64,000 bases of DNA from Actinotalea sp. Marseille-Q4924 (GCF_916618755.1 NZ_CAKAKB010000006.1:310001-374000); one strand, 5' to 3'. Counted from the first letter of the stretch, positions 15,363 to 25,355 are shown. Notes: generated by a model from the letters alone, not told the origin. Program-made: numbers and translations.

Positions 15363-18300
15363 TCATGCCCTGACCGTCAGGGTGCTGCCGCCGCCCGGTA
15401 GCCGGCGGACCTCGACGCGCTCCGCGATGGCCTGCTTGAGCGCCTCGACGTGCGACACGACGCCGACGACGCGCCCTCCGTCGCGCAGCCGCCCGAGCTC
15501 GGCCAGCACCACCTCGAGGGTCTCGGGGTCGAGCGTCCCGAAGCCCTCGTCGACGAAGAGGGTCCCGAGCTCGGTCCCGCCGGCCTCGGCGGTCACGACG
15601 TCCGCGAGGCCGAGCGCGAGGCACAGCGACACGTAGAACGTCTCCCCGCCGGACAGGGTCCGGGGGTCGCGCTCGCCGCCGATCTCGTGGTCGACGACCT
15701 TCATGGCCAGCCCGGTGCGCCGCGCGCGCACGGCCTCCTTCTCCTCGGACCGCGCGAGCTCGAACCGGCCCGCCGACATGGCCGTGAGCCGCCCGTTCGC
15801 CGCCGCGACGACGTCCTCGAACCGGCGGGTGAGGACGTACGTGGCGAGCGTGAGCTGCTTGGCGTTGTCCGACCCCGAGGCCGCGGCGAGGTTGGCCATG
15901 CGGACCACGGGGACCGCCTCCCGCCGGACCCGTTCCGCGGCGTCGACCGACGCCCGCAGCCGTTCGAGGGCGTCCTCGGCCGCACGGGCGCGGTCCCGCA
16001 CCTGGCCGGCGAGGGCGGTCGCGTGGGTCGCGGCCTCGTCCGCGGACCGGTGACGGGCCTCGGCACCGGTCACGTCGACGACGACGTCCTCCCCCAGGTC
16101 CCGCAGCGGGGGCTCGGCGAGCGCCGACCGGACCCGGTCGAGGTCGCGCGCGTGCTGCTCGGTGCGGCGGACCCACCCCTGGAGCACGACGTCCGTGACG
16201 GCGCAGGCACGGACCTCCTCCGCGGACGCCATGCCGGCGCGCCCGAGCGCCGCCGCCAGCTCGGCCGTGCAGCGGTCGACGCCCGTGGCGGCCGCTCGTG
16301 CCGCCGACGACGCGGCGAGCCACGCGCCGATGCGACGGGCGCGGTCACGCACCTCGTCGACGCGCTCGGCGACCGTGGCGTGCCCGTCGAGCTCGGTCGC
16401 CACGGCGGCCACGTCCGCGGCGAGCGCCGCCTCCAGGCCCTCCACCCGTGCCCGCTCCGCGGCAAGGCGGGTCGCCAGGTCCGCGACCCGCTGGTCCAGG
16501 GACAGCGTCTCCTGGTCGTGACGGACCAGGGCCGTGTCGAGCTCCTTGCGCCGCCGTACGGCCGCACGAGCGCGGTCCCGCGCGTCCTGCGCCTCGAGCA
16601 GCGCCGCCTTGGCCGCGGCCTGGTCGAGCCCGCCCGTCATGGCACGACGCGCCTCGACCTGCTCCCGGAGCGCAGCGAGCCGGCTCGCGCCCGACGCCAC
16701 CGCGCCCTCCGCCGTGGCGCGCGCCGCCTCGGCGGCGGCGACGTCGGCGGCGCTGACGTGGTCCGCGGCCAGACCGGCCGGGGCGGGGTGGTCCGTGCCG
16801 CCGCAGACGCCGCACGGCTCCCCCGGCCGCAGGGCCGCGGCGAGCTCGCCCGCGATGCCGGCGAGCCGGGCGGCACGCAGCGCCGCCTCGTGCGCGACGC
16901 TGCTCGCGGCCGCCTGGGCCAGGCGCGCCAGGCCACCGGCCGCACGCTCGACCTCGACACCACGGGCCGCGACGTCGTCGGCGGCGGCCAGGCGCTCCTC
17001 GGCGGCGACGACGACCTGCTCGGCCGCGCCCAGCCCCTCGGCCGTCCCACGGGCCACGACGAGCTGGTCGTGGAGCTCCGCGCGGCGGACCGGCCGCTCG
17101 GCACGAGCACCGTGCAGCGCGTGCAGCTCGACGTCGATGGCCTGGACCGCCCCGGTCGCCGTGGCCAGCGCGGCCCGCCGCGCCGGGATGCCCCGCTCGA
17201 GCTCGACCAGCCGCTCCAGCACCGCAACGGTGCCCGTGCACGCGTCCCGAGCGGCGACGAGGTGCGGCTCCACGCCGCTCGTGCCCTCGTCCTGGGCGGC
17301 GACCGTCGCCCGCAGGTCCTCCGGCGCGCGCTGCTGTGCCGCTGCCTCGACGTCACGGGCCGCGGCGTGGGCCCGGTCGGCCTCGGTGAGCGCATCGACG
17401 TAGGGCAGCACCTGACCGGCCTTCCGTGCCGCGGCGGCCCGGTCCGCGAGCGCGGCGACCTCCTGGACCTGCGCCAGGAGGTCCGCCTCCTCCGCGCGCA
17501 GCACCTCACGGCGACGGAGGGCGGCCGCCAGGGCCCGCGCGGCGTCGAGGGCCTCGCGCTCGGTGGCGCACCGCTCGCGCGCGGCAGCGGCGGCGGTGTC
17601 CGCCTCCACCGACGCGGCGGCGAGGTGCTCGACGTGCTCCGCCGCGCGCCGCTCGACGTGGGGTCGCTCGTCCGCGGTGGTGAGGCTCTCGGCCGCGAGG
17701 TCGGTCAGCTGCGCCGTGGCGACCTCGTCCAGCCCGGCGGCCCCGCAGAACGAGGCCGTCGACTGCCGCACCCGCGCCAGCGCCTCCCCGACGTCACGGT
17801 GGACCTCGGCGCGCATGCGCTCCAGCCGGACCTGCAGCTGCTCGTACACCGCCGTCCCGAAGACCTTCTGCAGCAGCCCTCGGCGGTCCTCGGGCTTGGC
17901 GCGGAGGAACCCGGCGAACTCACCCTGCGGCAGCACGATCGTCTGGACGAACTGGTCGCGGTCCAGCCCGACGATGCGCTGCAGCTCGGCGCCCGCCTCG
18001 TCGAGCCGCGCGGAGAGGAGCTCACCGGTGTCCGGCGCGTCCGGCGAGGCGAGGCGCCACAGCCGCACACCGGCCTGCTGCGTGGTGGTGCCCGCGCCGC
18101 GCTGCTTGGGACGCTGGTAGGCCGGCGTGCGGCGCACCCGATAGACCCCGGACGAGGTCTCGAAGACGAGGTCGACGAACGTCTCGACGTCGGGGCCCGC
18201 GTGGCCCGACCGCAGCCGGTCCTCGCTCGCGTCGCGCGAGGCGACCTTGCCGTACAGCGCGAACACGATCATGTCGATGAGCGTCGACTTGCCGGCACCC

Positions 18301-18410
18301 GTCGGTCCCTCGAGCAGGAAGATGCCCCCGGCGCCGAGCTCGGCGAGGTCGACCGTGTGCCGGCCGGGGAAGGGGCCGACCGCCTGGAACGTGAGCGTGT
18401 GCAGGTGCAT
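15363..18410 (-). CDS. sbcC: SbcC-type SMC-family nuclease ATPase
   Basis: The 1015-residue protein has the Rad50/SbcC layout. Walker A LLEGPTGAGKSTLID lies near residue 38. A long coiled coil is interrupted by the zinc-hook GEPCGVCGGTDHP near residue 531, then the second coil, signature TLSGGETFYVSLCLALG and Walker B LGTLFVDEGFGTLDPETLE. With SbcD it forms a dsDNA exonuclease and hairpin endonuclease for repair and palindrome processing. Its ATG shares one base with the sbcD stop (TGATG at 18408-18412), giving translational coupling. Confidence 0.95.
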   Translation of the reverse strand: MHLHTLTFQAVGPFPGRHTVDLAELGAGGIFLLEGPTGAGKSTLIDMIVFALYGKVASRDASEDRLRSGHAGPDVETFVDLVFETSSGVYRVRRTPAYQRPKQRGAGTTTQQAGVRLWRLASPDAPDTGELLSARLDEAGAELQRIVGLDRDQFVQTIVLPQGEFAGFLRAKPEDRRGLLQKVFGTAVYEQLQVRLERMRAEVHRDVGEALARVRQSTASFCGAAGLDEVATAQLTDLAAESLTTADERPHVERRAAEHVEHLAAASVEADTAAAAARERCATEREALDAARALAAALRRREVLRAEEADLLAQVQEVAALADRAAAARKAGQVLPYVDALTEADRAHAAARDVEAAAQQRAPEDLRATVAAQDEGTSGVEPHLVAARDACTGTVAVLERLVELERGIPARRAALATATGAVQAIDVELHALHGARAERPVRRAELHDQLVVARGTAEGLGAAEQVVVAAEERLAAADDVAARGVEVERAAGGLARLAQAAASSVAHEAALRAARLAGIAGELAAALRPGEPCGVCGGTDHPAPAGLAADHVSAADVAAAEAARATAEGAVASGASRLAALREQVEARRAMTGGLDQAAAKAALLEAQDARDRARAAVRRRKELDTALVRHDQETLSLDQRVADLATRLAAERARVEGLEAALAADVAAVATELDGHATVAERVDEVRDRARRIGAWLAASSAARAAATGVDRCTAELAAALGRAGMASAEEVRACAVTDVVLQGWVRRTEQHARDLDRVRSALAEPPLRDLGEDVVVDVTGAEARHRSADEAATHATALAGQVRDRARAAEDALERLRASVDAAERVRREAVPVVRMANLAAASGSDNAKQLTLATYVLTRRFEDVVAAANGRLTAMSAGRFELARSEEKEAVRARRTGLAMKVVDHEIGGERDPRTLSGGETFYVSLCLALGLADVVTAEAGGTELGTLFVDEGFGTLDPETLEVVLAELGRLRDGGRVVGVVSHVEALKQAIAERVEVRRLPGGGSTLTVRA

Positions 18411-19645
18411 CAGGCGCTCCGGTCCCCGGCGAGCACGTCCTCGTAGGCACGGCGCAGCACGGCGAGCTCCTCCGGCGACGGCGGTGCACCGGTGACGTGC
18501 TCGACGAACTCGCCGGTGACCTGCAGCGGGTCGCTCGCGCTCGTCACGACCGTCGCGCGGGCGCGCTGTGCGGCGACCGCCGGCCGGTGCTCGACGACGA
18601 GCGCGTGCGGGAAGCGAGCCTTGACCCGGGCGTAGAGCTCCGTGGGCCGGGCGTCGTCGGTGACCACGACGCGCAGCCAGTCGTCCCGGTGCGGCTCTCC
18701 CGCGGCCCCGCGCAGGTCGTCGAGCCGACCCGTCACCTCGGCGAGCCGCCGCGGCACGGGCGCGGGGACCAGCTCGGTCCCGCGGACGCCGTCGGGTCCG
18801 AGGTCGACGAGCACCGTCGCCTTGCGCTGCCGCAGCTCGGAGAACGAGTACGCCAGCGGCGAGCCGGAGTACTGCAGGACCGGGTCGACCGCCGCGCCGG
18901 CGGCCCCGTCACCCGGACCGCCGTTCACCCCGACCGGGAAGCCGATCCGCTGGGGACCGTGCAGGTGACCCAGCGCCACGTAGTCGACGCCCCCGAAGAC
19001 GCCGGCCGGCACCGCGTCGACGCCGCCGACGCGGATGTCCCGCTCCGAGTCCGACGCCTGCCCGCCCACGACGAACGCGTGCGCCATGACGACGCTCCGC
19101 GGGCGTCCCCCGCCTCGGGTCGACCGGCGAGCGAGGTCCGACCGCACCCGCCGCAGGGCCGCCGCCGTCACGGCCTCGTGGGACCGGGGCAGCGGCTCCC
19201 CCGTGGTCACGGTGGGGTCGCCCTCGGCGAGCGCGTGCCGCGTCGTGTCCGGGTCCAGGTACGGCAGTGCGTGGACGAGGACGGGGCCGTCGTCGTCGCC
19301 TAGCTCGACCGGGATGCCGACGTCGGCGACCCGGGCCCGCACGTGCACGCCGCTGCGGAGCAGATCGGCGCCGAACCCGAGCCGCACGGCCGAGTCGTGG
19401 TTGCCCGGGGTGACCACGACCGTCGTCGTCCGCGCCAGCCGGGAGAGCGCGTCGGACAGCAGCGTGACGGCCTCCACCGGCGGGACCGCACGGTCGTAGA
19501 CGTCCCCGGCCACGACCACCGCGTCGGCGTCCGCCATGCGGGCCAGCTCGACGAGGTGGTCCAGGTACGCGGCCTGGTGCTCGAGCATGTCGACCCCGTG
19601 CAGGGTGCGACCGAGGTGCCAGTCGCTCGTGTGCAGGATCCGCAT
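18410..19645 (-). CDS. sbcD: SbcD-type nuclease subunit
   Basis: The 411-residue metallophosphoesterase carries all Mre11/SbcD motifs in order: HTSDWHLGRTLHG at the N-terminus, VVVAGDVYDRAVPP, VVTPGNHDSAVRLG, VVMAHAFVVGG and YVALGHLHGPQ. It provides the Mn-dependent exo- and endonuclease activity of SbcCD. ATG 19645 gives MRILHTSDWH, the usual family start. TAGCGT (complement of 19653-19658) ends 7 nt before this ATG, marking a leaderless promoter for the sbcD-sbcC operon. Confidence 0.95.
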   Translation of the reverse strand: MRILHTSDWHLGRTLHGVDMLEHQAAYLDHLVELARMADADAVVVAGDVYDRAVPPVEAVTLLSDALSRLARTTTVVVTPGNHDSAVRLGFGADLLRSGVHVRARVADVGIPVELGDDDGPVLVHALPYLDPDTTRHALAEGDPTVTTGEPLPRSHEAVTAAALRRVRSDLARRSTRGGGRPRSVVMAHAFVVGGQASDSERDIRVGGVDAVPAGVFGGVDYVALGHLHGPQRIGFPVGVNGGPGDGAAGAAVDPVLQYSGSPLAYSFSELRQRKATVLVDLGPDGVRGTELVPAPVPRRLAEVTGRLDDLRGAAGEPHRDDWLRVVVTDDARPTELYARVKARFPHALVVEHRPAVAAQRARATVVTSASDPLQVTGEFVEHVTGAPPSPEELAVLRRAYEDVLAGDRSA

Positions 19646-19887
19646 GGCCGCGACGCTAACCGAGGGCACCGACACGGCCGGTGACGCAGCGCCGTCGGGT
19701 ACCCCGGTGCGAGGATCGCGGGTGAGGTCCCGACGGAGAGGTCATGCCCGACCGCCGTCGGCCGATCGTCCCCGGGGGGAAGGTGCGCCGTCGTGCGCCC
19801 CCGACACCCGAGCATGCTGAGCACGCTCACGACGCACGAGGAGGGCGCGGCGGGAACGGCCCGCGCGCCCGCGACGCTGGAGGTCTG

Positions 19888-22113
19888 ATGGCATCCGAGA
19901 ACGAGCACGGGCTGCGGCTGGTCACAGCCGACGACGGCGGGCCCACGCCGCCGCACGGGCCCACCGCCGGCGCAGGAACGAGCGATCAGGGCGCCTTCGC
20001 GGGCCTGCGCACCGCGTTCCACGACCTCGACGAGTACGTCGCCCTGCCGCGGATGTCCGGCCTCGTCCTCTCGCCCGACGGCTCGCGCCTGGTCACCCAG
20101 GTCGCGACGCTCAACCACGACAAGACCAAGGTGCACACCGCGCTGTGGGAGGTCTACCCGACCCGCGCCCGGCCGGCCCGCCGCCTCACACGGAGCGCCC
20201 AGGGCGAGTCGGGCGCAGCGTTCACGCCCGACGGGGACCTGCTGTTCACGTCTTCCCGCCCCGACGCCGACGCCACCGAGGACTCCGAGAAGCCCCTCGA
20301 CAAGCCGGCTTTGTGGGTGCTGCCCGCGGGTGGCGGCGAGGCCCGGATCGTCGCGACCCGGCCCGGCGGCGTGAGCGGCGTCAAGACGGCCCGGTCGTCC
20401 TACGCCGTCGTCTTCGCGACCGAGATGCTGCCGGGTGCCAAGGACGGCGCCGACGACGAGCGCCTGCGCACCGTGCGCAAGGACGCCAAGGTCAGCGCGA
20501 TCCTCCACGACGGGTACCCCGTGCGGTACTGGGACCACGACCTCGGTCCCGAGGCGCCGCACCTGCTGGGCTGGCACTTCACCGCCGGCGACGACGTCGC
20601 CCGGTCCGTCGAGGTCGCGAGCCGCAGCACCGAGCACCTCAAGGTCTCCGACCTCACCCCGCGCCCAGGCGGCGCCCTGCGCGAGGCGGAGTACGACTTC
20701 AGCCCCGACGGCACCTTCGTCGTCTCGACGTGGGACCTCACCGAGGCCCGCGGCACGCAGCGACGCATCCTCGTCCGGCTCGACCTCGACACCGCCGAGC
20801 GCACCGTCCTCGTGGACGACCCCGAGGCCGACCTAGGTCGCCCGGTCATCTCGCCCGACGGGACCGGGGTCGCGTACGTCCGGGAGTCGCTCGCGACCCC
20901 CGACCAGGCGCCCCGCGTCACGCTCCACCTGCTCCCCCTGGAAGGCGAGGGCCGCGAGCCCGGCCGGCCGCGGCAGCTCGTCGCCGACTGGGACCGCTGG
21001 GTGTCCGGCCACCAGTGGCTGCCGGACGGCTCGGGCCTCGTCGTCACCGCGGACCAGGACGGCCGCGCCCCGGTGTTCACGATCGACCTCGGGTCCGACA
21101 CCGTCGAGCAGCTGACGCACGACGACTCGGCGTACTCGGACCTGCAGGTCGCCCCGGACGCGAGCGTCGTCTACGCGCTGCGCTCGTCGTACCTGGCGCC
21201 GGCCCACCCGGTGCGGATCCACCTCGTCGCGGACGAGCACCGCGGGCGCGGCACGGTCACGGTGCTGCGCGCCCCCACCCCGCCGCCCACGCTGCCCGGC
21301 ACCCTCACGGAGGTCCGCACGACCGCCGAGGACGGCACCGAGGTCCGCGGCTGGCTCGCGCTGCCGGACGGCGCCTCCGCGGAGACGCCCGCACCGTTCC
21401 TGCTGTGGATCCACGGCGGGCCGCTCGGGTCGTGGAACGCGTGGTCGTGGCGCTGGAACCCGTGGCTGATGGTCGCCCAGGGCTACGCCGTCCTGCTGCC
21501 GGACCCCGCGCTGTCCACCGGGTACGGGCAGGAGTTCGTCCAGCGGGGCTGGGGCGCGTGGGGTGCCGCGCCCTACACGGACCTCATGGCCATCACGGAC
21601 GCCACCGTGGCCCGGGACGACGTCGACGAGACGCGGACCGCGGCGATGGGCGGCTCCTTCGGCGGCTACATGGCGAACTGGGTCGCGGGCCAGACGGACC
21701 GGTTCCGGGCGATCGTCACGCACGCGAGCCTGTGGGCGCTGGACCAGTTCGGGCCGACGACGGACGCGGCGTACTACTGGGGCCGCGAGATGAGCCCGGA
21801 GATGGCCGAGCGGTACTCCCCGCACCGGTTCGTGCAGGACATCGTCACGCCGATGCTCGTCATCCACGGCGACAAGGACTACCGGGTGCCGGTCGGCGAG
21901 GGTCTGCGGCTCTGGTACGAGCTGCTGTCCTCCTCGGGCCTGCCGGCCGACGACCGCGGCCGGTCGCCGCACCGGTTCCTGCTGTACCCCGACGAGAACC
22001 ACTGGATCCTCACGCCGCAGCACGCGAAGGTCTGGTACCAGGTCGTCGAGGGCTTCCTCGCCCAGCACGTCCTCGGCCAGGAGCCGCCGCCGCTGCCGGA
22101 GACGCTCGGCTGA
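19888..22113 (+). CDS. S9 family prolyl oligopeptidase-type peptidase
   Basis: The 741-residue protein has an N-terminal beta-propeller (repeats such as LVLSPDGSRLVTQVATL and YDFSPDGTFVVSTWDL) and a C-terminal alpha/beta hydrolase domain. The catalytic triad is visible: Ser590 in MGGSFGGYMANW, Asp664 in HGDKDYRVP and His705 in DENHW. It resembles acyl-aminoacyl peptidase/DPP-type S9C enzymes, probably cytosolic, cleaving short peptides. ATG 19888 has GGAGG 4 nt upstream. A strong terminator follows directly. Confidence 0.9.
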   Translation: MASENEHGLRLVTADDGGPTPPHGPTAGAGTSDQGAFAGLRTAFHDLDEYVALPRMSGLVLSPDGSRLVTQVATLNHDKTKVHTALWEVYPTRARPARRLTRSAQGESGAAFTPDGDLLFTSSRPDADATEDSEKPLDKPALWVLPAGGGEARIVATRPGGVSGVKTARSSYAVVFATEMLPGAKDGADDERLRTVRKDAKVSAILHDGYPVRYWDHDLGPEAPHLLGWHFTAGDDVARSVEVASRSTEHLKVSDLTPRPGGALREAEYDFSPDGTFVVSTWDLTEARGTQRRILVRLDLDTAERTVLVDDPEADLGRPVISPDGTGVAYVRESLATPDQAPRVTLHLLPLEGEGREPGRPRQLVADWDRWVSGHQWLPDGSGLVVTADQDGRAPVFTIDLGSDTVEQLTHDDSAYSDLQVAPDASVVYALRSSYLAPAHPVRIHLVADEHRGRGTVTVLRAPTPPPTLPGTLTEVRTTAEDGTEVRGWLALPDGASAETPAPFLLWIHGGPLGSWNAWSWRWNPWLMVAQGYAVLLPDPALSTGYGQEFVQRGWGAWGAAPYTDLMAITDATVARDDVDETRTAAMGGSFGGYMANWVAGQTDRFRAIVTHASLWALDQFGPTTDAAYYWGREMSPEMAERYSPHRFVQDIVTPMLVIHGDKDYRVPVGEGLRLWYELLSSSGLPADDRGRSPHRFLLYPDENHWILTPQHAKVWYQVVEGFLAQHVLGQEPPPLPETLG

Positions 22114-22123
22114 CACCGGAACG

Positions 22124-22161
22124 ACGACGGGGCCAGCACCTTACGGTGCTGGCCCCGTCGT
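22124..22161. terminator. Bidirectional intrinsic terminator hairpin
   Basis: A perfect 17-bp inverted repeat (ACGACGGGGCCAGCACC and its complement) flanks a TTAC loop between convergent S9 peptidase and STAS genes. It lacks a long T tract, as is common in high-GC actinobacteria. It serves both strands. Confidence 0.85.
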
Positions 22162-22167
22162 GCGTCG

Positions 22168-22572
22168 TCAGCGCGCCAGGACCGCCGGCCCGCCGTCGGT
22201 GGTCTCGAGCCGGATCGCGCCCGCCATCCCGATCATCTCGAGCAGGTCCAGGAGGAGGGACGGCGCGTCACGCAGCACGATCCCCGTGCCGTCCTCCTGA
22301 CCGACCTTGTGCAGCTGCAGCACGAAGGCGAGGCCCGAGGAGTCGATGAACGTCAGGCGGCCGGCGTCGACGGTGACCGGCAGCGCGCGGCGCACGCACT
22401 CCACCATGGCGAGGCTGGCCTGGTCCCGCAGGGCGGCGTCCACCTCACCCCACATCCGCACGAGGGTGCGTCCGGACTCCTCCGTCACGTCGATGCCGCC
22501 GACGTCGCCGGCACCTCCGGTCGCCGGTCCGGACGGGTCGGTCAGGGTGGTCGTCGCGTCGTCGTCGGTCAC
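22168..22572 (-). CDS. STAS-domain anti-sigma factor antagonist-like protein
   Basis: The 134-residue protein has a ~40-residue Thr/Gly/Asp-rich leader followed by a STAS domain: RTLVRMWGEVDAAL, PVTVDAGRLTFIDSSGLAFVLQL and the C-terminal helix. The phosphorylatable serine motif is DSSGL. Family members bind anti-sigma kinases of the SpoIIAB/RsbW type and are regulated by Ser phosphorylation. No partner kinase lies nearby, so it is an orphan. The start is GTG 22572, with GGAGAGG 5 nt upstream. Confidence 0.85.
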   Translation of the reverse strand: MTDDDATTTLTDPSGPATGGAGDVGGIDVTEESGRTLVRMWGEVDAALRDQASLAMVECVRRALPVTVDAGRLTFIDSSGLAFVLQLHKVGQEDGTGIVLRDAPSLLLDLLEMIGMAGAIRLETTDGGPAVLAR

Positions 22573-22721
22573 GAAGGCCTCTCCGGTCGGGGGTGGTCGT
22601 CCACGTGTGCAGACGTCCCGGCGGCCCCGGTCGTTCCGGTCACCGCCCGCAGGAGCGTAGGGCCGCGCCCTGACACGCGCTCACCGGGAGGCCCCTCACC
22701 TGCGGGGATGCCAGCGCAGCC

Positions 22722-23255
22722 TCAGCCCTGCGGCTCGGGCTCCGTGACGTCCGCCACGGTGGCGCCGAGGGCGAGCACCATCTTCGAGCCGTCGAGGGTC
22801 GCGGCCACGCCGTGCGCCCCCGCACCGATGGACACGGCGCGGCCCGCCACGCGGGCGTCGGCGACGACCGGCCAGGGACGCGTCGACCCGAACGGCGTGA
22901 TGGTGCCGCGCTCGAAGCCGGTCACCTCGCGCGCGACGTCGGCGTCGGGCATCGAGAGCCGGGACACCTGGAGCACCTCGCGCAGCCGCGGCCAGGAGAT
23001 CTGCCGGTCGCCGGGCACGAGGACGAAGAGGTAGTCGTCCTCCCCCCGCCGCACCACCATCGTCTTGATCACCTGGGACGGGCTGACCTTCCGCGCCGCG
23101 GCGGCCTCCGCGAGGCTCCGGACCCGCCCGTGCCGGACGAGCCGGTACCGCAGGCCCGACGCGTCGAGCGCGGCGACGGCCCGCGCCTCGCCGTCGGGGA
23201 CGGGTGCCGTCGAGCCGGCGGCGTCGGACGACGGGTCGGGGCGCGTGTCGCTCAC
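22722..23255 (-). CDS. YbaK/EbsC-type aminoacyl-tRNA deacylase
   Basis: The 177-residue protein matches the YbaK/ProX editing domain: GLRYRLVRHGRVRSLAEAAA, the catalytic-lysine region VIKTMVVR, DYLFVLVPGDRQISWPRL, ITPFGSTRPWPVVAD and IGAGAHGVAATL. It hydrolyses mischarged tRNAs in trans, and the exact pair (Cys/Ala-tRNAPro or other) is not determinable. Start GTG 23255 is supported by a CACAAT hexamer (complement of 23262-23267) ending 6 nt before it. The upstream frame stays open for another 1.5 kb but without homologous content. Confidence 0.85.
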   Translation of the reverse strand: MSDTRPDPSSDAAGSTAPVPDGEARAVAALDASGLRYRLVRHGRVRSLAEAAAARKVSPSQVIKTMVVRRGEDDYLFVLVPGDRQISWPRLREVLQVSRLSMPDADVAREVTGFERGTITPFGSTRPWPVVADARVAGRAVSIGAGAHGVAATLDGSKMVLALGATVADVTEPEPQG

Positions 23256-23308
23256 CCGAGCATTGTGCTCCTGGACCCGTCGGGCGGTCCGTACCGGGCG
23301 TGCAGGGC

Positions 23309-24151
23309 TCAGCCCCGGACCACCAGCACCGGGCAGGGGGTGTGCAGGACGACCGCGTGGCTCACCGACCCGAGCAGCATCCGGGCCACGCCGTGCAGCC
23401 CCCGGCTGCCGACGACGAGCAGCCGGGCGTCCTGGGCGGCGTCGAGGAGCGCCGTCGCCGGCTGCTCCTGCACGAGGTCCTGCGTGACGACGAGGTCGGG
23501 GAAGTCCTCCGCGAGCCCGGCGACCGACTCGCCCAGCAGCACGCGCGCGGCCTCCTCGACGGCGCGGTCGTAGTCGGCGAGCAGGCTGACGTCGACGTAT
23601 ACGGCCGGCTGCTGCCACGCGTGCACGACGTGGAGGGAGAGCCCGGCGCGGTCCGCCTCCGTCGCGGCAGCACGGATGGCGTCGAGGGAGTCGGCGGAGC
23701 CGTCGGCGCCGACCACCACGCGATCGGTGACGTCGGCCGGCAGGGTCGGGACGACCGCCACCGGGCAGTGCGCGCCGGCCGCGACCTGGTAGGCGAGCGA
23801 GCCGGAGAAGATCCGCTCCGCCGCGGTGAGTCGGTGCGTGCCGACGACGACGAGCTGCGCGTCCCTCGACCGGTGCGTGAGCGCCCGGCCCGGCGACTCC
23901 TGGTCCACGACCGTGACGACGTCGAGGCCCGGACCCGCGTCGCGGGCGCGCTCGGCCTCCTGCTCGACGAGCTCCTTGGCGGAGCGCTCGACCGAGTCGT
24001 CCCAGTAGGTCTCCAGGCCCACGACGGGCAGGCCGACCGCGTGGACGACGTGCAGGGGCGCGTGCCGGGACAGGGCGGCGCGCGCTGCCCAGACGAGGGC
24101 GTGATGGCTGGACTCGGTGCCCTCGACACCGACGACGACGGGGCGGGTCAC
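23309..24151 (-). CDS. Two-domain universal stress protein (UspA family)
   Basis: The 280-residue tandem Usp protein begins each half with a hydrophobic strand and Asp/Glu loop (VVVGVEGTESSHHALVWAA; RVVVGADGSADSLDAIRAA). Each half ends with the ATP-binding G2xG9xGS/T type loop, seen as VVVGTHRLTAAERIFSGSLAYQV in the first and VVGSRGLHGVARMLLGSVSHAV in the second. The second half keeps the nucleotide-binding pattern best. The start is GTG 24151 with GGAAGGGAG upstream. It is likely induced by stress or dormancy as in other actinobacteria, but no regulator is visible. Confidence 0.9.
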   Translation of the reverse strand: MTRPVVVGVEGTESSHHALVWAARAALSRHAPLHVVHAVGLPVVGLETYWDDSVERSAKELVEQEAERARDAGPGLDVVTVVDQESPGRALTHRSRDAQLVVVGTHRLTAAERIFSGSLAYQVAAGAHCPVAVVPTLPADVTDRVVVGADGSADSLDAIRAAATEADRAGLSLHVVHAWQQPAVYVDVSLLADYDRAVEEAARVLLGESVAGLAEDFPDLVVTQDLVQEQPATALLDAAQDARLLVVGSRGLHGVARMLLGSVSHAVVLHTPCPVLVVRG

Positions 24152-24290
24152 GGCCGTCTCCCTTCCGGTCCTCGGGCGCCGGCAGGCGTGCGCCCTGCTC
24201 CACACTCTCCACCGTCCGCGCGCCGTCGTCGTCCCGCGAGGTCCGAACGTCCCCAACCCACTCCCGTTGCCCACCACCCGCCCGTTCGGT

Positions 24291-24355
24291 CCGCCACCCT
24301 GCGTCCGATCCGCCAGTCGCAGCGTGCGATCCAGACGCAGGGTGGCGGATCAGAC
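24291..24355. repeat. Palindromic dispersed repeat, copy A
   Basis: This ~65-bp intergenic element matches copy B at 52027-52092 at most positions (both begin GCGTCCGATCCGC internally and end GGTGGCGGATCAGACG). It is itself an inverted repeat: CCGCCACCCTGCGT pairs with ACGCAGGGTGGCGG. The rest of the 24152-24449 gap shows no other clear feature apart from the start region of the next gene. Confidence 0.7.
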
Positions 24356-24449
24356 GGTCGCGGGCGGGCCGTGGGTGCCGACGCGGCGGGGCGCTCACCC
24401 CCTGACCGGTGATTCCGCCCGACCCGCCGACCGTGCGAGGCTCGGGACC

Positions 24450-25301
24450 ATGACGTCCTCCCCCACCGTCGGCGTGACGGGTGCCACCGGACAGGTCGGC
24501 GGGCTCGTCGCCCGTGCCCTCGCCGACGCCGGCATCGCCCAGCGCCTCCTCGTCCGCTCGCCGTGGAACGCCCCGGACCTGCCGGACGCAGAGGTGCGCC
24601 GCGTGGCGTACGGCGAGGACTGCGCACCGGCCCTCGAGGGGCTCGACGTCGTCCTCATGGTGTCGGGCGCCGAGAGCCAGGACCGGGTCGGTGAGCACCG
24701 GGCGTTCGTCGACGACCTCGCCGAGGCCGGTGTGCAGCACGTCGTCTACACGTCCTTCTGCGGGGCGGCGCCGGACGCGACGTTCCTCCTCGGCCGCGAC
24801 CACTGGGAGACCGAGGAGCACCTGCGCCGGTCAGGACTGCGCACCACGCTCCTGCGCGACAACCTCTACCTCGACCTGCTGCCGGAGCTTGCGGGCGACG
24901 ACGGCGTCCTGCGAGGCCCGGCCGGGGACGGCCGCCTCGCTGCGGTGGCGCGGGCCGACGTCGCCCGGGTCGCCACGGCCGTGCTCCTCGACCCGCGCCG
25001 GCACGTCGACCGGACGTACGAGCTCACCGGACCGGAGGCGCTCACGCTCGGGGAGGCCGCCGCGACGATCACGGAGCTGACGGGTCGGGAGGTGCGGTAC
25101 GTCGACGAGTCGCTGGAGGAGGCGTACGCCTCGCGCCAGTCGTACGGCGCCCCGCAGTGGCAGGTGGACGCGTGGGTGTCGACGTACACGGCGATCGCCG
25201 CGGGCGAGATGGCGCGCGTGACCGACGACGTCGAGCGCGTCACCGGCCGCCGCCCGCTGTCCCTCCGCGACCTGCTGGTGAGGCGGGCCCGCCGCGCCTG
25301 A
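24450..25301 (+). CDS. NmrA/QOR2-like NAD(P)H-binding oxidoreductase
   Basis: The 283-residue SDR-type Rossmann protein has the nucleotide motif GVTGATGQVGGLVARALADAG at the N-terminus, then VVLMVSGAESQDRVGEHRAFVD and HVVYTSFCGAAPDATFLLGRDHW. The active-site Tyr/Lys pair of classical SDRs is not evident, as in NmrA and quinone-oxidoreductase-2-like atypical members. It probably reduces a quinone-like substrate or senses NADP redox state. A weak GAGGCT hexamer at 24437-24442 ends 7 nt before ATG 24450. Confidence 0.8.
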   Translation: MTSSPTVGVTGATGQVGGLVARALADAGIAQRLLVRSPWNAPDLPDAEVRRVAYGEDCAPALEGLDVVLMVSGAESQDRVGEHRAFVDDLAEAGVQHVVYTSFCGAAPDATFLLGRDHWETEEHLRRSGLRTTLLRDNLYLDLLPELAGDDGVLRGPAGDGRLAAVARADVARVATAVLLDPRRHVDRTYELTGPEALTLGEAAATITELTGREVRYVDESLEEAYASRQSYGAPQWQVDAWVSTYTAIAAGEMARVTDDVERVTGRRPLSLRDLLVRRARRA

Positions 25302-25355
25302 CGGTGGGCCTGCGATTCACCGGCGAGCCGCCGCGTCGCGTGGACGAGGCGGTGG